Below, one piece after another: positions 58,697-64,000 of a DNA stretch of 64,000 nt; within the stretch, counting starts at the first letter, position 1; every line of letters begins with the position of its first letter. The stretch lies in assembly GCF_000963255.1 (NCBI RefSeq), contig NZ_JYOV01000022.1:1-64000 (forward strand), in the 5' to 3' direction. Made by a program: the position numbers and the translations under genes. This DNA comes from Streptococcus infantis (lineage in GTDB: Bacteria; Bacillota; Bacilli; Lactobacillales; Streptococcaceae). The notes beneath the pieces were generated by a model. It made no database searches, was not told the origin of the DNA, and saw only the letters and a program-made list of their open reading frames with translations.

Positions 58697-60171
58697 TGAA
58701 TCTTACCTCCCAACAGTTTTTCTATCTCTTCTAGGACTCGGTCAATTTCTGCATTGAGGCTGGCTCTCTCTTCTTGGTACTCATGGATCAGGTCGTGTGG
58801 TGCTAGGATGACTTCTTCTTCATGTGGGTAGCCACATAGATCGAGATTGTAGCCGTACTTTTCCTCTAGCTCTTCTCTGGTAAATTTCTTAGCCTTGTCA
58901 AAACCGTCTACTAGGATTTCTTGTCGTTGATGCCACCAAGAGATAACTGGTTCAAAGTGCTCTAACTTCATGGGTTTTGTTTTCGAGAAGTTCTTGTAGC
59001 CTTCTGGTTTATCTAGTCGATAAATCCAAGTCTCCTTTGTAGGACCTGTCTTATCAAAGAAAAGAATATTGGTCGTAATTGAAGTATAGGGACTAAAGAC
59101 ACTAGATGGCAAACGGATAATAGTGTGTAGATTAAACTCATTTAATAGTTTCTTTTTGATATTGAGCTTAGCATTATCAGTACCAAATAAAAATCCATCT
59201 GGCAGGATGACAGCTGCTCGTCCTTTTTCTTTTAGACGATACATGATAACCGACATGAAAAGGTCTGCCGTTTCAGAGCTTGCTAAATCTGACGGAAAAT
59301 GACTTTTGACATCCGCTTTCTCCGAACCACCATAAGGAGGGTTCATCAGGATAACATCAAATTTGTCATCATCTGTATAGTCGAGTACATCTCTCAGTAG
59401 CGTATTGTCATGATAGATTTGCGGAACATCCAAATCATGAAGGAGCATATTGGTAACCGCCAGCATATAAGGAAATTGTTTCTTTTCGATTCCATAGATA
59501 GAAGAAGAATAAGCTTCTTCATCAGCAACTGTCTCTACCTTTTGATGAAGCTCTTTGAGCCAACTTGTGATAAATCCACCTGTACCGCAAGCCAAGTCCG
59601 CCATGGTTTCACCGATCTTCGGCTCTATCATCTTAGCCATAAAGTCCGTTACTGCACGAGGTGTATAGAACTCACCACTAGATCCTGCACTTTGTAGTTC
59701 TTTTAGGATAGTTTCATAGATTTCTCCAAAGGCATGGCTTTCATTATAATCTCCAAAGTCAATTTCATCAATGACATTGATAACTTGTCTCAGAAGGACT
59801 CCGTCTTTCATGTAGTTATTGGCGTCTTGAAAAACTGTCTGAACAATCGCTTTTTTGATTGGGGTCTCACGAGTGACTGCTAAGTTTTTTAGTGTTGGAA
59901 AGAGCGTGTTATTGACAAAATTCAATAAATCATCTCCCGTTAGAGCAATTCCAGTCTTATCATCATGCGCCCAGTTAATCCATCGGCATTCATTGGGAAT
60001 GATGGAGGTGTAATCGTCCTCGTTCATTTCCCAGTCACTTTCTTTTGCGTCGTATACTTTTAGAAAGAGCATCCACGTGATTTGCTCAATTCTTTGGGCA
60101 TCTCCATTGATACCTGCATCGTTCCGCATAATATCTCGTAATCGTTTTATAAATCCTGATAGATTACTCAT
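58693..60171 (-). CDS. hsdM: Type I restriction-modification DNA methyltransferase subunit HsdM
   Basis: 492 residues. N6-adenine methyltransferase: N-terminal HsdM domain (1-150), SAM motif ADLACGTGGF (191-200), GEFYTPRAV (166-174), and catalytic NPPY (277-280). It modifies the HsdS-defined site and is also needed for restriction. 14 nt after hsdR and overlapping hsdS by 4 bp. Confidence 0.97.
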   Translation of the reverse strand: MSNLSGFIKRLRDIMRNDAGINGDAQRIEQITWMLFLKVYDAKESDWEMNEDDYTSIIPNECRWINWAHDDKTGIALTGDDLLNFVNNTLFPTLKNLAVTRETPIKKAIVQTVFQDANNYMKDGVLLRQVINVIDEIDFGDYNESHAFGEIYETILKELQSAGSSGEFYTPRAVTDFMAKMIEPKIGETMADLACGTGGFITSWLKELHQKVETVADEEAYSSSIYGIEKKQFPYMLAVTNMLLHDLDVPQIYHDNTLLRDVLDYTDDDKFDVILMNPPYGGSEKADVKSHFPSDLASSETADLFMSVIMYRLKEKGRAAVILPDGFLFGTDNAKLNIKKKLLNEFNLHTIIRLPSSVFSPYTSITTNILFFDKTGPTKETWIYRLDKPEGYKNFSKTKPMKLEHFEPVISWWHQRQEILVDGFDKAKKFTREELEEKYGYNLDLCGYPHEEEVILAPHDLIHEYQEERASLNAEIDRVLEEIEKLLGGKIQ

Positions 60172-60185
60172 TATTAAATCCTTCC

Positions 60186-62516
60186 TTAGTTATAAATTGC
60201 ATTTTGTAGTTCTTCTACAGCATGTTTATAGCCTTCTTTTCCTCCAAAGTAACTAGCAATTTTAGATGGCTTACCTAGTTTCATAAAAGGATCTAATCTC
60301 AAAACTTCCGTAGTCGTAATTTCTGTAATTCCTTTATTCATATACTTATCAAGCAGTGCTTCTAACACTTCTTTAGCAACTCCATTATAACGACTAAAGA
60401 AATCCCGTTTCTTTACATTTTCTGCTCGTTCTTTTCTAGTCAGTGGTTTTTGATTAAAGGCAATATGGCAGATAAAATCAAAATCATCGACTTCTTCCAT
60501 AGCCTGTTCTTTTTTGAGCTGTTCGATGTCAATCCCACGCTCCAAAAGTATACTTTGTATCTTGTCTTTTTTGAGGTCTTTTCTCCATTCACGAATAAAG
60601 GCATCTAGTGTCGCGTATTCACCTCTAATATTTTCTTTGGTATAATCGACAATACTTTCCTGTCTCAGTAACTTACCATTTGTATCATAGACAGAGACTG
60701 TTTTGTGAATGATTTCAACTTTGCAACCATTTCTATCAACAATTGGTTTTATAGCAGGAGGATTCGGCGGTGTACCATCTCCACCTTTCTTTGTTTTACC
60801 ACCTTTAGGATTGTTTTCAGGGTCAAAGTCATCGTCAATTTCGATTGGACCATCCCAGTCTGGATCAGCAAAAAGTCTTGAAACATTTCTAAAGTCCATC
60901 ACAACAAAGTGAGTCTTTCCTTCTTTTTCACGAAGTCTGGTACCACGACCAATAATTTGCTTAAACTCTGTCATAGACCCAATCATTTCATCTAAAACAA
61001 TCAGTTTTGTCATCTTACAGTCTGCACCCGTGGACAGAAGTTTAGATGTTGTGGCAATTACGGGATATTTTGCAGACACAGATATAAAGTAATCTAGCTT
61101 ACTTTTTCCATAATCATCACTGCCTGTAATACGAACACAGTAGTCTGAGTTTTCTTTTACCATATCAGCATTATGGTTGACTAGGGCAATTCTCATTCTT
61201 TCAGCAGCTTCTTCTGTTGGGCAAAAAACAATCGTTTTTGCCATACGGTCTGTCGCCTTTAGATATTTTGTAATTTCACTAGCTACTTGATTGGTTCTAT
61301 CTTCTATGATGATGTTGTAATCATAGTCTGTATTGTTATATAGTCTATCTTCAATGAGGTTTCCAAATTTATCTTTTTGTCCTTTGACTGGTCTCCAACC
61401 ATCACCAATATCAGTTGTAATATTGATTACCTTAAATGGTGCTAAAAAGCCATCTTCAATCCCTTTTTTAAGAGAGTAGGTATAAATCGGATCGCCAAAA
61501 TAATTGATATTCGAAACATATTTGGTTTCCTTTGGTGTTGCTGTCATTCCTATCTGTGTAGCAGAAGAAAAGTATTCTAAAATCTTTCTCCATCTAGATT
61601 CTTCCTTAGCAGAACCGCGATGACACTCATCTACGATAATGAGGTCAAAGAAATCTGGTCTAAAAAGCTCAGAAAAATGCTCCTTATCGTCCTCTCCAAC
61701 TAATTGTTGGTATAGTGAAAAATAGACCTGATGAGAAGTAATCGTGCTAGGGTCATCCTTGGCTACGTTAATTCTATGAATGACTTTTTCAAGAGGAGAA
61801 AAATCTTGTTGAATAGACTGATCGACTAAGATATTTCTATCCGCCAAATATAAGATTTTTCTTTTCATCCCACTTTGAAGCAGTCTGTAGACGATTTGAA
61901 ATGCAGTATAGGTTTTTCCTGTTCCAGTCGCCATCACAAGCAATAATCTATCTTTTCCTGATGCAATTTTCTCAACGGTTCTGTTTACTGCAACTCTTTG
62001 ATAATATCTAGGAGGGTAAGAGTTCATACTTGAGAAGTAAGGTTGATCAATGATTTTTTCTTCTTGTGAACTTAACCCTTCTCCATTATTCGATTCCGCC
62101 TTATATCTATTTATGAGCTCTTCTTCAGTAGGAAACTCATCCAAAGAAAGTTCTCGTTCTTTTCCAGTTAAAAAATCATGCTCAAAAAAACCATCTCCAT
62201 TGGAACTATATGCAAAAGGAACATCAAGCATTTCAGAATAGGTCATGGCTTGTTGTAAGCCGAACGACATACTATGCTTATTGTCTTTTGCTTCTACAAT
62301 AGCAATTGGTTTATTAGGATTTAGATACAGTACATAATCTGCTTTCTTTGGTTTTTCTCTAGAAATTAAATTCCCACGGAGATTAATTTTACCATCTGTT
62401 ATTTTTGTCTCCATGGTAATTTTATCTCTATCCCATTTAGAGACGATAGCAGGGCTAATATAATGAAATTTTATGTCTTCTTCTGTCATTTCTTTCTTTG
62501 TTAGAATTGTACTCAT
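60186..62516 (-). CDS. hsdR: Type I restriction enzyme subunit HsdR
   Basis: 776 residues. N-terminal PD-(D/E)xK nuclease (D60, E75-A-K77), then superfamily-2 helicase motor: Walker A ATGTGKT (196-202), DECHRGS box, MTATPKET, STGADCKMTK and IGRGTRLREKEGK, and a C-terminal HsdM-interaction domain (about 640-776). It is of the shorter (EcoEI/type IB-like) kind and appears intact. AAGGAG precedes the ATG. First gene of the operon. Confidence 0.95.
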   Translation of the reverse strand: MSTILTKKEMTEEDIKFHYISPAIVSKWDRDKITMETKITDGKINLRGNLISREKPKKADYVLYLNPNKPIAIVEAKDNKHSMSFGLQQAMTYSEMLDVPFAYSSNGDGFFEHDFLTGKERELSLDEFPTEEELINRYKAESNNGEGLSSQEEKIIDQPYFSSMNSYPPRYYQRVAVNRTVEKIASGKDRLLLVMATGTGKTYTAFQIVYRLLQSGMKRKILYLADRNILVDQSIQQDFSPLEKVIHRINVAKDDPSTITSHQVYFSLYQQLVGEDDKEHFSELFRPDFFDLIIVDECHRGSAKEESRWRKILEYFSSATQIGMTATPKETKYVSNINYFGDPIYTYSLKKGIEDGFLAPFKVINITTDIGDGWRPVKGQKDKFGNLIEDRLYNNTDYDYNIIIEDRTNQVASEITKYLKATDRMAKTIVFCPTEEAAERMRIALVNHNADMVKENSDYCVRITGSDDYGKSKLDYFISVSAKYPVIATTSKLLSTGADCKMTKLIVLDEMIGSMTEFKQIIGRGTRLREKEGKTHFVVMDFRNVSRLFADPDWDGPIEIDDDFDPENNPKGGKTKKGGDGTPPNPPAIKPIVDRNGCKVEIIHKTVSVYDTNGKLLRQESIVDYTKENIRGEYATLDAFIREWRKDLKKDKIQSILLERGIDIEQLKKEQAMEEVDDFDFICHIAFNQKPLTRKERAENVKKRDFFSRYNGVAKEVLEALLDKYMNKGITEITTTEVLRLDPFMKLGKPSKIASYFGGKEGYKHAVEELQNAIYN

Positions 62517-62681
62517 TTTATATTTGCTCCTTGCTATTATTTATAGCATCTATTCCGGTGATATCGATAACAGATTATTTGTTTAAGTCATGAATCTATT
62601 ACCAAATACTTGCCATTATTCATCGCACGTAATTATAATGCTACCTCAAAATTTAAAAGTATCTCATAAACTATCCATCTT

Positions 62682-62709
62682 ATTTTATCATAATTACAGG
62701 TTTTTCAAA
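62682..62709 (-). promoter_or_regulatory. Promoter of the hsdRMS operon
   Basis: Minus strand TTTGAA (62704-62709), 16-bp spacer ending TGA, TAAAAT (62682-62687). The leader is about 160 nt and AT-rich. In the 62517-62858 gap (342 bp) I see only this promoter, the ciaH terminator and one plus-oriented hairpin. Confidence 0.6.
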
Positions 62710-62742
62710 ATACCATATTGAAGTTCCCAATCTATAAAATTA

Positions 62743-62793
62743 AAAGAAAAGGTTAATCAGTAGACGATTCTACCAATTAACCTTTTTCCTCTT
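62743..62793 (-). terminator. Terminator after ciaH
   Basis: Minus-strand AAAAAGGTTAATTGGTAGA ... TCTACTGATTAACCTTTTC then TTTT; a long imperfect hairpin about 70 nt beyond the ciaH stop. Confidence 0.75.
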
Positions 62794-62834
62794 AAAGCAT
62801 TTTAATTACATTTGATGTCTTTAGACCTTAACTG

Positions 62835-62857
62835 AACAGTCCTCTGGGACTGTCTTT
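62835..62857 (+). terminator. Plus-oriented terminator-like hairpin beside the ciaH stop
   Basis: ACAGTCC-TCT-GGGACTGT followed by CTTTTTT reads as a terminator on the plus strand. No plus-strand gene precedes it here, so it may be a leftover of the convergent neighbour that stood next to ciaH before the hsd module arrived. Confidence 0.6.
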
Positions 62858-62858
62858 T

Positions 62859-64000
62859 TTATTTATTTTTACGCTTGGATGGTGTTTGGATAGCGATTTT
62901 TACTTCAAAAATCGTACCATGTGGTTTGTTATCCTTAACACTGATTGTTCCTTTTAAGGCATCGACAATCTGTTTAGCTAAGGACAAACCTAACCCAAAG
63001 CCACCTTTTTGGCGAGTACGAGCTTTGTCAACTCGATAAAAGCGATCAAAAATTTTCTTTTTATCTGCTGCAGAAATACCAATTCCATCATCAGCTACTG
63101 ACAAATAGAGATTACGCTCCGTCGTAGCAATGACAAAATGAATATCTCCTTCTTCTTCTGTGTACTTGACAGCATTGTCAAACAAGATAGTCATCAGCTG
63201 CTTAAGAAGCAGCTTATCTGTTATGATGGTCCGATGGATGCGATTTTCAAAATGAAAAGCACGGTTATTTTCAGACGCAATCATTTCGTAGTTGGTAAAG
63301 GTTGTGTTAAAGAAGTCTGGCTCTACCTCTCCTAACTCCGGTTTAATACCGTCATCACGACGAGCTAAATTGAGGAGATTCGTCGTTAAAAAGCGCATAT
63401 TACGAACTTCTTCTAGACTGGAGGCAATACTCTCACTTGACTCCATAATGGTTGCCTCAGGTTTTCTGAAAAGAGTTTCTAGACGATTTTGAAGAACAGC
63501 CAGTGGAGTTCGTAACTCATGACTGGCATTTTCCACAAAGCTCTGTTGCTTTTGCATGCTCTCAAGTAAAGGTTTAACACTGACACGCGCAAGATAAAGG
63601 CTGGCAAGTATGGATAAAATCCAGAAGCTGGCCATGACTACCACGATTAATTGCTCATGGTTTTGACTGATTTGCTCTATCTGACTGGTATTTATCAAAA
63701 CTGCTGCATACTTAATATTGGTCGAGACAGAATCGATATTTATTTCAGATAGAATCACTCGGTAAATCTCATCCTGACCGTAACTATTCTGAACATGAAG
63801 TTGTCGAATATGATTCAAATCCTTTTTATTAAAAGTAATCTTGTCAAGACCTAAAAAGCGGTTGCCAGTCACTAATTGATTCAAATTTGAATCCAACAAA
63901 ATCACTTCTGTATTGGAACTGACCGTTGGTTTTTTATCCGTTGATGGAGGAACGGATTGACTATTGAAATCTTTGACTTCATCTGTTGCTCGATTAACAG
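62859..64000 (-). CDS. ciaH: Sensor histidine kinase CiaH, N-terminus beyond the window
   Basis: About 380 of roughly 445 residues are present; the frame is open to the window edge, so the apparent GTG start at 63905 is not the real one. Extracytoplasmic part ending at the membrane helix (LIVVVMASFWILSILASLYLA), then HAMP-like linker, the H-box FVENASHELRTPLAVLQ with the phosphorylated His, N-box QLMTILFDNAVKY, and G boxes DDGIGIS and GFGLGLSLA. With CiaR (outside the window, upstream) it controls competence, beta-lactam tolerance and small csRNAs in pneumococcus. The last 15 codons are repeated at 57009-57053. Confidence 0.96.
   Translation of the reverse strand, partial: VNRATDEVKDFNSQSVPPSTDKKPTVSSNTEVILLDSNLNQLVTGNRFLGLDKITFNKKDLNHIRQLHVQNSYGQDEIYRVILSEINIDSVSTNIKYAAVLINTSQIEQISQNHEQLIVVVMASFWILSILASLYLARVSVKPLLESMQKQQSFVENASHELRTPLAVLQNRLETLFRKPEATIMESSESIASSLEEVRNMRFLTTNLLNLARRDDGIKPELGEVEPDFFNTTFTNYEMIASENNRAFHFENRIHRTIITDKLLLKQLMTILFDNAVKYTEEEGDIHFVIATTERNLYLSVADDGIGISAADKKKIFDRFYRVDKARTRQKGGFGLGLSLAKQIVDALKGTISVKDNKPHGTIFEVKIAIQTPSKRKNK

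Noticed and set aside
63905..63905. GTG at 63905 as the start of the histidine kinase
   Set aside because: The frame continues open to 64000 and encodes residues matching the CiaH extracellular region, so the gene is cut by the window edge.

Overview
The window is chromosomal DNA from a mitis-group Streptococcus (the S. mitis / S. oralis / S. pneumoniae cluster). Many proteins look near-identical to pneumococcal ones (TufA, DacA/PBP3, CiaH, ParC/ParE, SUF proteins). A BOX element is present, extended -10 promoters are common, and the gene order largely follows the one I remember for S. pneumoniae, read in reverse. An aminoglycoside-adenylyltransferase-like gene between parE and parC, and Gly52/Asp91 in ParC, argue for a commensal mitis/oralis-type strain rather than typical S. 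pneumoniae. Species is inference.

Layout. (1) 1-1409: most of an ISL3-family insertion sequence whose right end supplies the stop codon of rsmI. (2) 1391-7453: rsmI-yabA-holB-tmk, then the proline operon proB-proA-proC. (3) 7611-13377: tuf, an AI-2E family permease, dacA, an APC amino-acid permease and a 183-bp MITE-like repeat. (4) 13391-18584: SUF Fe-S operon sufC-D-S-U-B. (5) 18737-22727: dnaX block with a free-methionine-sulfoxide-reductase-like GAF protein, rpsA, tRNA-Gln and tRNA-Tyr. (6) 22777-28455: DUF2969, pcp with the DUF969/DUF979 membrane pair, an orphan peptide-binding lipoprotein, ilvE. (7) 28580-34916: parC and parE separated by two accessory genes (ant-like; an unrecognised gene coupled to parE). 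(8) 35064-38054: a polar amino-acid ABC transporter and plsY. (9) 38085-45845: nucleoside uptake and pyrimidine salvage (methyltransferase-pdp-deoC-cdd-BMP lipoprotein-ABC). (10) 45953-50056: coaA, rpsT, a FlaR-like kinase, a sirtuin, deoD. (11) 50200-56482: rpiA-deoB-DUF1697-punA-clc-GATase and a U32 protein. (12) 56621-64000: DUF3270 gene, a complete type I restriction-modification operon (hsdR-M-S) wedged between a remnant of a ciaH 3' end and the real ciaH, which runs off the window.

How the genes work together. Two operons form a nucleoside salvage circuit: PnrA-type lipoprotein plus ABC import nucleosides; Pdp, PunA and DeoD cleave them; DeoB and DeoC route (deoxy)ribose phosphates to glycolysis; RpiA links to the pentose phosphate pathway. 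Both heads carry candidate CcpA-type or palindromic operators, fitting carbon-source control. Pcp with DUF969/DUF979 looks like a pyroglutamate-handling unit.

Most notable: the hsdRMS module flanked by a ~45-bp imperfect direct repeat of the ciaH C-terminal coding end; paired internal repeats in hsdS; a possible HEPN/Abi-like protein coupled to parE by a TGATG overlap; and a recurring leaderless-promoter architecture (TGn extended -10 exactly 6-9 nt before the ATG, no Shine-Dalgarno) at five genes.
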